Shown here: positions 1 through 10,380 of the stretch, piece by piece
How the letters are laid out: the number at the start of each line of letters is the position of its first letter
How positions within the stretch are numbered: the first letter of the stretch is position 1
Assembly: GCA_947172415.1 (NCBI GenBank)
Contig: OX359197.1
Span: 1,922,001-1,986,000, forward strand
DNA from: Chondrosia reniformis
Taxonomy: Eukaryota > Porifera > Demospongiae > Chondrillida > Chondrillidae
DNA length: 64,000 bases
Direction: 5' to 3'
The notes under the pieces: generated by a model
Databases searched by the model: none
What the model was told of the DNA's origin: nothing
Seen by the model: the letters and a program-made list of their open reading frames with translations, nothing else
Position numbers and translations under genes: made by a program

Positions 1-204
1 TTTATAAAAAGAGAAGCTGTTGAAGGTGAATGTAGCAATCCAAAAACTTGTAATGTTAAAAAAGGAAGTTATTACATAAAATACTTCAATCTCCCAACCA
101 AGATCAGAATTCGGTCACTGTTTGATCAAGTGTAATGTCTCCCAGTTCTATATATGACACATCTACCTAGGAAGAATAATTTAAAAATTAAATGGACAAC
201 TAAC

Positions 205-343
205 TTTGGTGTGGTGTAGATCAGATAGGACTCTTTTGCAAGTTGTGAAGCTAACTCTGTTTGGTGATTGTTCATTAAAGTTGGGTTGATCACTACTATT
301 AATGGCTTTTGTAATTCCAATGACTCTAATATTGAACCAGAAC
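205..343 (-). pseudogene. ALG13: ALG13 exon 3, isolated copy at the left window edge
   Basis: Minus-strand exon of 139 bases with an AG acceptor before 343 and a GTTAGT donor after 205, keeping the same phases as exon 3 of the complete ALG13 genes at 20.8-25.3 and 27.5-32.7 kb. It encodes the segment GSGSILES(L/I)ELQKPLIVV followed by [20 protein letters not shown], the conserved C-terminal part of the ALG13 glycosyltransferase subunit. Exons 1 and 2 are not found on its 5' side (higher coordinates), where collagen-like copy 1 lies instead. Exon 4 would lie left of position 1. It may be the 3' end of a partial duplicate, or belong to a gene whose rest is outside the window; inside the window it is an orphan exon. 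Confidence 0.75.
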
Positions 344-424
344 CTGAAAGAATTTAAAGAAACATCAACTTTATTTCCTAGTATTACATTATATGTAGGC
401 ATATAATGTTGGAAAAAGTGGTTT

Positions 425-883
425 TTGAATACAGTGGACTCTCCATCCAAGGGACGGGCTGGGACGACAGCATTTGTCCTTTGTATGAAAATGTCCTTAA
501 CTCAGAAAGTATTAGAAAACTATATTATAAGCAAATTAACACACCGCTATCCATTAATGAAAGTGCTACAATCACAAAAGCACCAATCTACACATTTTGA
601 AGGGCAGGTACTTCAGCTGCAGCGCGAACCATTAAATCCAAAGGACAGATTCGCTGTGATTGTTTGCCTGGACGGTGAGATAGTCGGAAGAGTTCCTGCT
701 AATCTTGCTCCAACGTTTTCTCCATTTCTAGCAAGGGAGTGTAACACCATCACAGCAACCATAACTGGTGCTCGAGTCAATCGTGGAGCGGGTTTGGGTC
801 TGGAGGTTCCTTGCTGCTATACACTAACTAGACCAAAATGTTACGTGCAGCGTGCAAAGGAACTTCTGACCCATTTAAACTAG
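425..883 (+). CDS. HIRAN-like domain ORF inside the TIR element
   Basis: A 152-codon frame from ATG 425 that begins in the left terminal repeat and stops at 881-883. The last 90 or so residues look like real protein. They carry a DRFAVIVCLDGEIVGRVP segment, then a hydrophobic stretch, then TGARVNRGAGLGLEVPC. The order 'FAVAV..geiVGrvP' resembles HIRAN-like domains common in cnidarian and sponge proteins of unknown function. The N-terminal 50 residues look like non-coding sequence read through, so the true start or a splice acceptor is uncertain. It may be a host exon captured by the element, or a fragment of the autonomous element's own protein. Function is not assigned. Confidence 0.45.
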   Translation: MNTVDSPSKGRAGTTAFVLCMKMSLTQKVLENYIISKLTHRYPLMKVLQSQKHQSTHFEGQVLQLQREPLNPKDRFAVIVCLDGEIVGRVPANLAPTFSPFLARECNTITATITGARVNRGAGLGLEVPCCYTLTRPKCYVQRAKELLTHLN

Positions 884-1136
884 CCTGCTTGTTGTTTGAG
901 ACGTTTCTGGTACTTTTATTGATTTGCTGGTTCTTTGTGTCCGTTCATAGAGAGAATTTTGTTCGCAATGTTCACAATCGGGTACTTTAAAGCGTCCATT
1001 GGACGGTATTGAGAGCGTCCGCATTTGGGAGATTAAAACGTATTAACGTCATGCGCGGGAGAAACCGTGACCGCGTGGAGGACGTTGTAAAGCAACTGAT
1101 CGTTACTGGGAGAGTCCGTTAATGGAGAGTCCACTG
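432..1136. mobile_element. pogo/Tigger-like TIR element carrying a host-like ORF
   Basis: A 705-base insertion with terminal inverted repeats CAGTGGACTCTCCAT (432-446 and, inverted, 1122-1136). It is flanked by TA on both sides (430-431 and 1137-1138). Sister units at about 12.09 kb and 28.43 kb keep the uninterrupted empty site, so the boundaries and the TA target duplication are read directly. A TA duplication with ends starting CAGT fits the pogo branch of Tc1/mariner (established family knowledge). No transposase is encoded, so the element must be non-autonomous. It carries the reading frame described separately. Confidence 0.8.
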
Positions 1137-1968
1137 TATATACCAGTACGTATGTACATGCGTCAGGGTATATGTATAATGCCACTGATCAAAATTATTG
1201 GATAATAGGTAAACCAGTCAGTGTGTACATAACGCCAAATATAGATAGATTACTTTGATTAGATACACAAGAGTATAATCTAAATACGTATATACGTTCA
1301 TAGTTTTGGAATTGTTACTTCTACAGTTATTTGCTCTCTAACTAAATTCATATTGTACATAATATGTAGTACGTGTTATATGGGTACCTTAACCATAACC
1401 AATAGCTACGTAACCATAAAACAATGTATTCCACTTACTAAACTAAGTATACGTACGGTGTAAATTTAAGCATTACTTGTTAGTACTGCACTGTATGCAC
1501 AGTCTTACTACAACAACATAAATGTGGCTGGACTAAGTTATTTATGTATGAACATACAAGTAGGCAATAAAATAACATTAAATTTTACATTCATTACCGT
1601 ATATACTTACTTATAGATTTTCACTATTTCAGTTTATGTATAAGTAAGTACATACATACTAACTTAACAATTATAATAATAATTCTACTGAGGATGCTTG
1701 TCTCAGTAAACAGGAAGTTTGGTATCATGTGCTTAGTTGTTTACTTCAATTTATAAATGTATATTACTAATTACTACACCCACTGTGGGGTTGTTTACAT
1801 TTATAATAGATACTTAAGTAAACATTTAATGAATTATGCATTCTGATAGGTAACCTTATCAAATCAATGCACTTAAAGGGTATATTTTGAAATGTTCATT
1901 TCTTTAAAATGATTAATGATGTTTACAGATTAAGAGTCTATTGTAAGTTCCAGTTTCATCCTTTCTCT
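1137..1968. other. AT-rich 5' flank of collagen-like copy 1
   Basis: About 830 bases of AT-rich DNA rich in TACGTA and TATATA words, with no credible coding sequence. The same block recurs upstream of collagen-like copies 4 (12.1-12.9 kb), 5 and 6 and in decayed form at 28.4-29.1 kb, so it is part of the duplicated unit. The last 100 bases are the best conserved and contain the presumed promoter. Confidence 0.6.
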
Positions 1969-1976
1969 ATAAAAGA
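1969..1976 (+). promoter_or_regulatory. TATA box of collagen-like copy 1
   Basis: TATAAAAG lies 66 bases before the ATG at 2035. The surrounding block (TTTACAGATTAAGAGTC, then TATA, then AACTAAAGCAACC) is repeated before copies 4, 5 and 6 with the same spacing, which supports a shared core promoter (class A). Confidence 0.55.
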
Positions 1977-2034
1977 ACTAAAGCAACCACTTCTGATATA
2001 GTGTTTATGTTCAACTATATTGTAACTGACTACA

Positions 2035-3333
2035 ATGAAAGTCTTTGTAATAAATGCCTTCTTTATGCTGATCTCTCTGACCTCTGCTCAGAATAAGACC
2101 TGTATAGATCCTGTCAGTGATAGAGTGGCATTTGAAGTTGTTGGTGTGAAAGGCCCTGAGGGACCAGCTGGTCCTGTTGGTCCAAAAGGAGACAGAGGTG
2201 ACAAAGGAGATGTTGGACTGAGAGGTGTTCAAGGCCTCAAAGGAGAAAAGGGAAACTTGGGAGAGAGAGGAAGGCCAGGCCTACAAGGTGTAGCTGGGTT
2301 ACCTGGACCAATTGGTGAGACAGGCCCTACTGGTCCCAGAGGCTATTCTGGTCCTGAAGGTCCAAGAGGTTCACCTGGTCTCCCAGGAAATACAGAGTTA
2401 AGTGAAGAGGAATTTGAGCGTGTAAAGAATGAACTAATATCTTTATCACTTCAACCTCTGCTTCAGAAAATAGAAGATTTAGAGGACACACTTCAGTTGT
2501 ACAAGAAATGCAACAAGACTACACTAGGCATCACTTCACCAGCCCAATCCTGCAAGGAGATCTTTGCAGTTGACCCAACCTGTGTGGCTGGCTACTACTT
2601 GATCTCTCAACATAGTGGGGATCCTGTTCTGACGTACTGTAAGAAGCACACCCTCTGTGGGTTGACTGGTCCATGGAGGAGAGTGGCTCACATCAACATG
2701 TCCAAAGAAGGAGTACAGTGCCCTCCAGGACTGCAGGAAAGCTCAGATCTATCTGGAAACATTAGAGCATGTGGTCGCACTGTAGACAGAAACTGTTCTT
2801 CTGTACACTTTCCTACTGGCAGCAGTTCATACACACAAATATGTGGGATTGTAAGAGGATATGCTAAAGGAGAAAACAATGCATTTGGACCATCCTACAA
2901 CAATCCAGATCTAGCCAATATAGACAGTCCTTATGTTGATGGCATTTCTATTACCCGTGGATCTCCACGTCACCATATTTGGACATATGCAGCTAGACGT
3001 GATGAAAGTGAAGGTGAATTCTGTCCCTGTGCAAACTTCAGTAACTTGAGAACTGATGTGCCAAGTTTTGTTGGAAATGACTATTATTGTGAGTCAGGAC
3101 ATATAGGTCTCCATTCTGATGGTCTTTATCACACCAGACCTACATCATGGGCTGACCCCTTGTGGGACGGAGAAGGCTGCACCATTCCAGAGAACAGATG
3201 CTGTGACAGACATGGATGGTTTCATAAGAATGTTTCAAGTACTTCTGATGATGTAGAAGTCAGGTGGTGCTGTAATGGTATTCTTGCAAATGAAGATGTA
3301 CTAACTGACCTAGTGGATATTTGGGTACTGTAG
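2035..3333 (+). CDS. Secreted collagen-like protein, copy 1
   Basis: Intronless gene for 432 residues. Residues 1-18 form a signal peptide ([15 protein letters not shown]). Residues 37-120 are 28 uninterrupted Gly-X-Y triplets that include KGD/KGE repeats and an RGD at 54-56. Residues 121-158 ([24 protein letters not shown]) look like a short trimerising coiled coil. Residues 159-432 form a Cys-rich domain with [41 protein letters not shown] and [10 protein letters not shown] recognise this module from sponge and cnidarian secreted proteins but know no function for it. The protein has 18 cysteines and six N-glycosylation sequons (N20, N160, N221, N253, N334, N399). It is probably an extracellular trimer in matrix or at cell surfaces. 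It has a class A promoter and signal peptide, like copies 4, 5 and 6. Confidence 0.9.
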   Translation: MKVFVINAFFMLISLTSAQNKTCIDPVSDRVAFEVVGVKGPEGPAGPVGPKGDRGDKGDVGLRGVQGLKGEKGNLGERGRPGLQGVAGLPGPIGETGPTGPRGYSGPEGPRGSPGLPGNTELSEEEFERVKNELISLSLQPLLQKIEDLEDTLQLYKKCNKTTLGITSPAQSCKEIFAVDPTCVAGYYLISQHSGDPVLTYCKKHTLCGLTGPWRRVAHINMSKEGVQCPPGLQESSDLSGNIRACGRTVDRNCSSVHFPTGSSSYTQICGIVRGYAKGENNAFGPSYNNPDLANIDSPYVDGISITRGSPRHHIWTYAARRDESEGEFCPCANFSNLRTDVPSFVGNDYYCESGHIGLHSDGLYHTRPTSWADPLWDGEGCTIPENRCCDRHGWFHKNVSSTSDDVEVRWCCNGILANEDVLTDLVDIWVL

Positions 3334-3960
3334 TTATACAGAATTAGACTTAGTAATTTTTAATTTCCGAAAAACATTGAAGTAGTTTGATAGCTAGTGT
3401 CATAATTTTCTTTCAAGCATCCATTTGTATACTTATTCAGAAAATATATCATATATCCGGAATTGAATGCATGTGTCTACAGAATGTGAGATTGTGAGTT
3501 TTGCTTAAATCCGCATTGTTTTTGACACACATTCATTTGACACCTCAGTAATTCCGTAAACTTGTCCGTACATCTCACATTCTTTCAACCAGAATGTTTT
3601 ACTTATACCTGTATACCTATATATATATAGACCTGTAATTTGGATAAATCGCATCCAATGATCAATCAATCAATCATCGTGAAAGGTTTTATCTCCCATC
3701 TGAGAGGTTGCCCAGGCCAATATATACAGCCAGAATCCAATAATGTTATATATCTACATATACACTCTGTTGCTGGGGCAACCAAGTCAAATTATACTCC
3801 ATAACTGTTGTATAACGATAATAAGAGGCACTATGGCCTCTTCTTGTAGTTATACAATGCAATATCCCACCGATATAATTTAGTAAACGCTGAAAAGTTT
3901 ATATAGGGGCGGAGTGTAAAACTATAATGTCTAATGTCATTTAAAGATTATCCAGCCATA
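3334..3960. other. 3' flank of collagen-like copy 1
   Basis: Non-coding AT-rich sequence containing (ATCA)n near 3660 and a short block ending in GTTGCTGGGGCAAC. It is repeated after copy 2 (6898-7440), which shows that copies 1 and 2 share their downstream DNA. No gene seen. Confidence 0.6.
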
Positions 3961-4890
3961 TATCTTCCAGGGTTTTCCTCAAGGGTGTTTTCCTGCAATT
4001 TCCCCTTTCTAAGCTCTCCTTGTCACTCTGTTGTTGTCCATGTCCTGTAATGTTTCTCTCCAGGACCTGCTATATTTCCTTCAGCATGGCTAACACTCCC
4101 TCCTGCCTCAAACTGCCTCTGAGATCCTTATTTCTTATTCTGTTAAGTCTTGATATATACCCCTTCTATCCTTCTAAACACCCTCATCATCTGTACTGCC
4201 TGCACTCCTTACCATGCCTTTCTTGCAGGTCCAAGCTTCACAGTCATACACTTGGGTAGGTATTACCATGGCATTTACTACTCTCAGTTTCGTACCCTTT
4301 GACAGCTCCTTCTTACCGAGCACTGTGCTTTCTATTACCCCAATCATCTTTGATGCCATGCCTATATATTCTCTGTTCAACTTCTTTGTCCATACCTCCA
4401 TCACCGCTAATCATTAATTACCCCAAGGTACTTCATCTCTATTACCTGCTCCACTCTTTCTCCATTAACCTCCACACAACACAACACAGCTCATGCTTCC
4501 TTGCTAATCTTATTTTTGTCTACTGCCAATTTGCTCTCATTCCCCATTATTCTAGTTTGTCATTCAGCTCCTGAAGATTGTGCTGTAGTGCTTCTTCTGC
4601 TTCTGATAACATCACCGGGTGATCCGCATACACAATACCTCTAACTGCCCTGTTGATAGCTGTATATATACTGCCATAGAACTGTGCATGCTCATTCACT
4701 TCCCTCACTATTCTGTCTATAAAAAGCCTTTAACTTGATCTACAAAGGCAGCATATGCCACCCTGTCATTCTCAAGCAGGGTTTAAAATGCCTGCCTCAC
4801 TACAAAGATTTGGTCCACACATACATCCCCTACCAGATCTAAAGCCACCTTGTTAATCCATCACTGCTGAATCTATAAGTACCCTGAATC
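3960..4890 (-). mobile_element. Decayed non-LTR retrotransposon (LINE) fragment
   Basis: The minus strand encodes pieces of a reverse transcriptase in several frames with stops. A VYADHPVMLSEAEEALQHN stretch around 4550-4640 matches the catalytic YADD box with the second Asp replaced by His. It is followed by GMASKMIGVIESTVLGKKEL and LRVVNAMVIPTQVYDCEAW at 4210-4360, the typical region after the RT palm in RTE/CR1-type LINEs. No endonuclease is seen. A homologous remnant lies at 7440-8290, so the insertion predates the duplication of copies 1 and 2. Confidence 0.7.
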
Positions 4891-5487
4891 TAACACTAAC
4901 AATCTTTGCATTTTATTCCTGATATACCTATGTACGATATTCTTCATATATATTTGTTACATACTGATTTTTTGTACATCATATTATATATTGATTTTTT
5001 GTATGAATATATACTGTGCTTTTATATAATACTAAACATTTACAGTGCTCCCCCATATATGTACCTGCCTCTAGATGTACCGCCACACTTGCTATTCGCC
5101 AACAAAATAATAGTACTCTCTAAATAGGTATAGCCAATTCAATGTATCAACTAGTATCTCATAAAATAACAAGGAAGCAATTTGTGGTTATATACATCTG
5201 ACCATTTGCAATCATTATATACACTTTTCAAAATTAATGAAACATATTTCAGAGTTCGAATACATTGAAAGTAGTAAAACAGCTGTAAACGCAAATGGTA
5301 AATAATTCTTCATTTTCCCTCAAATGAACATGTAAACTTATGCATGCGCAGACATATGTATGTAGATATACATGTTCGAAATTGCCAATAATATCTCCTA
5401 CCTAAGTAGGACTATCATCCCTAACTAAGAGAAGTGATGGATAGCCTTATCAAATGGTTGTTGTGAACTTTGACCACTGTGGGTTGT
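4891..5487. other. AT-rich spacer before copy 2
   Basis: Low-complexity AT-rich DNA without a plausible gene. It shows weak similarity to 8290-8700, i.e. it is the other half of the copy 1/copy 2 3' flank. The last 100 bases form the upstream region of copy 2 and resemble the upstream region of copy 3 (9330-9450). Confidence 0.5.
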
Positions 5488-5496
5488 TATATAAAG
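5488..5496 (+). promoter_or_regulatory. Putative TATA box of copy 2 (class B upstream region)
   Basis: TATATAAAG about 100 bases before the ATG at 5596. The flanking GGGTTGTTATA and CTAGGTAG..TAACCACTAACCAC words recur before copy 3, defining a second upstream class unlike that of copies 1, 4, 5 and 6. Confidence 0.4.
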
Positions 5497-5595
5497 GTCT
5501 ACTAGGTAGCATAACCACTAACCACATTCCATTTACCTAATCCAATCACCATACCAACAATATACTACTATTGATGATATCAAGCAGTGTTAATT

Positions 5596-6897
5596 ATGTT
5601 GAGAGTATTTCTGCTAGGTTTCTTCTTTATCCTAATCTCTCTGATCTCTGCTCAGAATAAGACCTGTATAGATCCTGTCAGTGATAGGGTGGCATTTGAA
5701 GTTGTTGGTGTGAAAGGCCCTGAGGGACCAGCTGGTCCTGTTGGTCCAAAAGGAGACAGAGGTGACAAAGGAGATGTTGGACTGAGAGGTGTTCAAGGCC
5801 TAAAAGGAGAGAAGGGAAACTTGGGAGAGAGGGGAAGGCCAGGTCTACAAGGTGTAGCTGGGTTACCTGGACCAATTGGTGAGACAGGCCCTTCTGGTCT
5901 CAGAGGCTATCCTGGTCCTGAAGGTCCAAGAGGTTCACCTGGTCTCCCAGGAAATACAGTGTTAAGTGAAGATGAATTTGAACGCGTAAAGAATGAACTA
6001 ATATCTTCATCGCTTCAACATCTGCTTGAGAAAATAAAAGATTTAGAGAACACACTTCAGTTGTACAAGAAATGCAACAAGACTACTCTAGGCATCACTT
6101 CACCAGCCCAATCCTGTAAGGAGATCTTTGAAGCTGACCCATCCTGTGTGTCTGGCTACTACTTGATCTCTCAAAATGGTGAGGACCCTGTTCTGACGTA
6201 CTGTAAGAACCACACCCTCTGTGGGTTGACTGGTCCATGGAAGAGAGTGGCTTACATCAACATGTCCGAAGAAGGAGCACAGTGCCCTCCAGGACTGCAG
6301 GAAAGTTCAGATCCATCTGGAAACATTAGAGCATGTGGTCGCACTGTAGACAGAAACTGTTCTTCTGTACACTTTCCTACTGGAAGCAGTTCATACACAC
6401 AAATATGTGGAATTGTAAGAGGATATGCTAAAGGAGAAAACAATGCATTTGGACCATCCTACAACAATCCAGATCTAGCCAATATTGACAGTCCCTATGT
6501 TGATGGCATTTCTATTACCCGTGGATCTCCACGTCACCATATTTGGACATATGCAGCTAGACGTGATGAAAGAGCAGGTGAATTCTGTTCCTGTGCTAAC
6601 TACAGTAACTTGAGAACTGATGTGCCAAGTTTTGTTGGAAATGACTATTATTGTGAGTCAGGACATATAGGTCCTCATTCTGATGGTCATTACGCCATCA
6701 GACCAACATCATGGGCTGACCCTTTGTGGGACGGAGAAGGCTGCACCATTCCAGAGAACAGATGCTGTGACAGACATGGATGGTTTCATAAGAATGTTTC
6801 AAGTACTTCTGATGTAATAGAAGTCAGGTGGTGCTGTAACAGTATTCGTGCAAATGAAGATGTACTAACTGACCTAGTTAATATTTGGGTGCTGTAG
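5596..6897 (+). CDS. Secreted collagen-like protein, copy 2
   Basis: Intronless, 433 residues from ATG 5596. I prefer this ATG to the in-frame GTG at 5587 because it opens the signal peptide MLRVFLLGFFFILISLISAQ, the class B signal also found in copies 3 and 8. The 28 Gly-X-Y triplets, the coiled coil and the Cys-rich domain match copy 1. It shares with copies 1 and 8 a region around '[12 protein letters not shown]', where copies 3-6 have DNK. It differs from copy 1 mainly in short patches near '[12 protein letters not shown]', 'GPHSDGHYAIRPTSW' and 'CNSIRANEDV'. The protein is presumed secreted; its function is unknown. Confidence 0.9.
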   Translation: MLRVFLLGFFFILISLISAQNKTCIDPVSDRVAFEVVGVKGPEGPAGPVGPKGDRGDKGDVGLRGVQGLKGEKGNLGERGRPGLQGVAGLPGPIGETGPSGLRGYPGPEGPRGSPGLPGNTVLSEDEFERVKNELISSSLQHLLEKIKDLENTLQLYKKCNKTTLGITSPAQSCKEIFEADPSCVSGYYLISQNGEDPVLTYCKNHTLCGLTGPWKRVAYINMSEEGAQCPPGLQESSDPSGNIRACGRTVDRNCSSVHFPTGSSSYTQICGIVRGYAKGENNAFGPSYNNPDLANIDSPYVDGISITRGSPRHHIWTYAARRDERAGEFCSCANYSNLRTDVPSFVGNDYYCESGHIGPHSDGHYAIRPTSWADPLWDGEGCTIPENRCCDRHGWFHKNVSSTSDVIEVRWCCNSIRANEDVLTDLVNIWVL

Positions 6898-7440
6898 TTA
6901 TGCAGAATTAGACTTAGCAACTTTTCATTTCCGAAAAACATTTGATAGTGTCATCATTTTCTTTTAAGCATCCCTTTGTATAGTTATTCAGAAAGTATAT
7001 CATTGAGTTTTGCCTAAATCCGCATCGTTTTTGACACATATTCGTTCGACACCTCAGTAATTCTGTAAACTTGTTTGTATATCTCACATTCTTTTAATCA
7101 GAATGTTTTACTTATACCTGTATTCCTATATAGACCTGTAATTTGGATAAATCGCATTTTATTCCCAATAATCAATCAATCAATCATCGTGAAGCGTTTT
7201 ATCTCCAATGTGAGAGGTCGCCCAGGCCAAACTATACAGCCAGAATCCAATAATGTTATATATCTACATATACACTCTGTTGCTGGGGCAACAACGGCAA
7301 ATTATACTCCATAACTGTTGTATAACGATAATAAGAGGCACTTTGCCTCTTCTTGTAGTTATACAATGTGATATCCCACCGATAATTCAGTAAACGCTGA
7401 AAAAGCTTAGGGGCGGAGTGTATAACTATAATGTCTAATG
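6898..7440. other. 3' flank of copy 2, duplicate of 3334-3960
   Basis: Non-coding; repeats the 3' flank of copy 1, including the (ATCA)n tract near 7170 and the GTTGCTGGGGCAAC block near 7280. Nothing else seen. Confidence 0.6.
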
Positions 7441-8290
7441 TCATCAGAGATTGTCTAGCCATCTCTTCCTGGGTTTTCATCGAGGGTGTTTTCCTTCAAT
7501 TTCCCCTTTCTAAACTCTCTGTTGTCCATGTCCTGTGATGTTTCTCTTCAGACCTGCTGTATTTCCTTCACCATGGTTAACACTCCCTCCTGCTTCAAGC
7601 TGCCTCTAAGATGCTTATTTCTTATTCAGTCAAGTCTTGATACCCCTTCTATCCTTCTAAACACCCTCATCTGTACTGCCTGCACTCTTTCCCCATACCT
7701 TTCCTGCAGGTCCAAGCTTCACAGTCATACGTTTGGTTAGGTTTTATCATGACATCTACTACTCTCAATTTCGTACCCTTTGACAGCTCCTTCCTACCGA
7801 GCACTGTGCTTCCTATTACCCCAATCATCTTTGATGCCATGCCTATTCTCTGTTCAACTTCTTTGTCCATACATACCTCCATCACCGCTAATCATTGCCC
7901 CAATTCCTTGCTATTCTTATTTTCGTCTACTGCCAATTTGCTCTCATTCCCCATTATTCTAGTTTGTCATTCAGCTCCTGAAGATTGTGCCGTAGTGCTT
8001 CTTCTGTTTTCACTAACATCACTAGGTGATCTGCATACACAATACTGCTAACTGCCCTGTTGATAGCTGTATACTGCTCCTTCACTTCCATCACTATTCT
8101 GTCTATGAAAAGCCATTAGCTAGATCTACAAAGGCAGCATATGCCACCCTGTCATTCTCAAGCAACATTTCAATTGCCTACCTCACTACAAAGATTTGGT
8201 CCACATATACATCCCCTACCAGATCTAAAGCCACCTTGTTCATTCATCATTACTGAATCCATAAGTACCCTGAGTCTAACACTAACAATC
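7440..8290 (-). mobile_element. Decayed LINE fragment, sister of 3960-4890
   Basis: Same reverse-transcriptase remnant as downstream of copy 1: VYADHLVML near 8010-8040, IGMASKMIGVIGSTVLG and LRVVDVMIKPNQTYDCEAW at 7690-7860, all on the minus strand and interrupted. The YADD box shows the same Asp-to-His change as its sister, so that change was probably already present before duplication. Confidence 0.7.
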
Positions 8291-8849
8291 TTTGCATGCT
8301 AGTCCTGATATATTTGTGGTATTTATCATAGTTGTTAAATACTGATTTTTTGTACAAATATATACTGTGCTTTTATATAATACTATACATTTACAGTGCT
8401 CCCCCATGCATATATATCTGCCTCTAGATGTGCCGCTACACTCGCTATTTGCCAACAAAATAATAGTACATACTCTAAGTAAGTATTGTCAATTCAATGT
8501 ATCACCTCATAAAGTAACATGGAAGCAATTTGTGGTTATATACGTACATATGATACGTATTTGCAATCATTATATACCGTTTTCCAAATTGTACCGTTTT
8601 CCATACATATTGTTTTCAAAATAGGTTTCAGTGTTCTACTACATTCAAAGTGGTAAAACAGCTGTAAATCCGAATGCTAAATTCTTCATTTTCCCTCAAA
8701 TGAACATGAGAACTTATGCAGTCATAACAATCAAATCAATCAAATTCAATCAATCAGCATGTTAAACACGCTACAAAGTACTGCACCACAGAAGCTTGTT
8801 AGATAAATTGCTAAATTATACGTAAACAGTCAGAGTTCAATAGCAGTTC

Positions 8850-9215
8850 GTTGCATGTTACATTGTTACTCTTGTGGGACACCGTCCCCATCTTTCCTTA
8901 AATATGGCGATGAGGTTGACCCGATAGGCACTGATCATGTGCTTCCACCCCTCAGTGTGCACATCCACAGCCCACTCATGATAAGGTGGCAGGTGGGCCC
9001 ACTTCAGCACAGATTTCACTGTGTCGTTCCATTTGGCAGCTAGCGGGACGTCCACGATTTTGCTTTCCCTCTGATAGCTGTGAGTGCATTACCAGTTTGG
9101 CGGTCTTCGGGCAGGTTGATCATTCTAGCAGTCCAGGTCAGTGTGCGCTCTGCAAGACATACCCGAAGGGGAAGCATGTGCAGCTCCTCATAAGCAGAGT
9201 TTTAAATTCCCAATA
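8850..9215 (-). mobile_element. GC-richer LINE-like C-terminal remnant
   Basis: A block clearly richer in G+C than its surroundings. On the minus strand, one frame gives LTWTARMINLPEDRQTGNAL. A second frame, shifted, gives WNDTVKSVLKWAHLPPYHEW..VDVHTEGWKHM. This order resembles the 'R.GHV.RM.dDR .. rW.D.Vk.Dl .. a.dR..W' tail of LINE-encoded proteins. No complete gene. The identification rests on motif order only. Confidence 0.4.
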
Positions 9216-9456
9216 ATTTCTCCTAACTAGGCCTATCATCCCTACTTGAGTTGAGATGATATGTTTTAACATAGAAGTGATGGACAGCCTTATTTAATGG
9301 TCATTGTCTTATTCAGAAATTGTAAACTTTGACTAGGGTGGGTTGTTATACTATAATGGTCCACTAGGTAGTATAACCACTAACCACGTTCCATTAGCCT
9401 TATTTAATCACCGTACCAACAATACTACTGATTGATGATATCAAGTTGCTTCAATT

Positions 9457-10380
9457 ATGTTGAGAGTATTTCTGCCAAGTGTCTTCTTTATGCTGATCTC
9501 CCTGACCTCTACTCAGAATAAGACCTGTATACATCCTGTCAGTGATAGGGTGGCATTTGAAATTGTTGGTGTGAAAGGCCCTGAGGGACCAGCTGGTCCT
9601 GTTGGTCCAAAAGGAGACAGAGGAGACAAAGGAGATGTTTGACTGAGAGGGGTTCAAGGCCTCAAAGGAGAGAAGGGAAACTTGGGAGAGAGAGGAAGGC
9701 CAGGTCTACAAGGTGTAGCAGGACTACCTGGACCAATTGGTGAGACAGGCCCTTCTGGTCTCAGAGGCTATCCTGGTCCTGAAGGTCCAAGAGGTTCACC
9801 TGGTCTCCCAGGATATACAGAGTTAAGTGAAGAGGAATTTGAACGTGTAAAGAATGAACTAATATCTTCATCAGTTCAACCTCTGCTTCAGAAAATAGAT
9901 GATTTAGAGAACACACTTCAGTTGTACAAGAAATGCAACCAGACTACACTAGGTATCACTTCACCAGCCCAATCCTGTAAGGAGATCTTTGCAGCTGATC
10001 CAACCTGTGTGACCGGCTACTACTTGATCTCTCAACAAAGTGGGGATCCTGTTCTGACATACTGTAAGAAGCACACCCACTGTGGGTTGACTGGTCCATG
10101 GAGGAGAGTTGCTCACATCAACATGTCGGAAGAAGGAGCACAGTGCCCTCCAGGACTGCAGGAAAGTTCAGATCCATCTGGAAACATTAGAGCATGTGGT
10201 CGCACTGTAGACAATAAATGTTCTTCTGTACACTTTCCTACTGGCAGCAGTTCATACACACAAATATGCGGGATTGTAAGAGGATATGCTAAAGGAGTTA
10301 ACAATGCCTTTGGACCATCTTACAATGTTCCAGATCTAGCCAATATTGACAGTCCCTATGTTGATGGAATCTCTATTACC
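9457..10380 (+). pseudogene. Collagen-like copy 3, nonsense codon and 3' deletion
   Basis: Starts with the class B signal peptide [18 protein letters not shown]. Inside the Gly-X-Y repeat a G-to-T change turns a Gly codon into TGA at 9640-9642. After that the frame stays open to 'GISIT', where homology stops at about 10380. The missing part (about 120 residues plus the stop and proximal 3' flank) is replaced directly by the downstream block that in copy 5 begins near 19980. This is the footprint of one internal deletion. The protein would be a short secreted peptide or absent. Confidence 0.9.

Noticed and set aside
2688..2879. Recurrent 63-codon minus-strand ORF in every collagen-like copy ([19 protein letters not shown])
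   Set aside because: Repeats only because the paralogs are nearly identical; it overlaps the coding strand fully and has no features of its own.
5587..5595. GTG start for collagen-like copy 2 (and upstream non-ATG starts for copies 4, 5, 6)
   Set aside because: In an animal gene the ATG that opens the hydrophobic signal peptide is far more likely; the upstream codons lie in the conserved untranslated leader.
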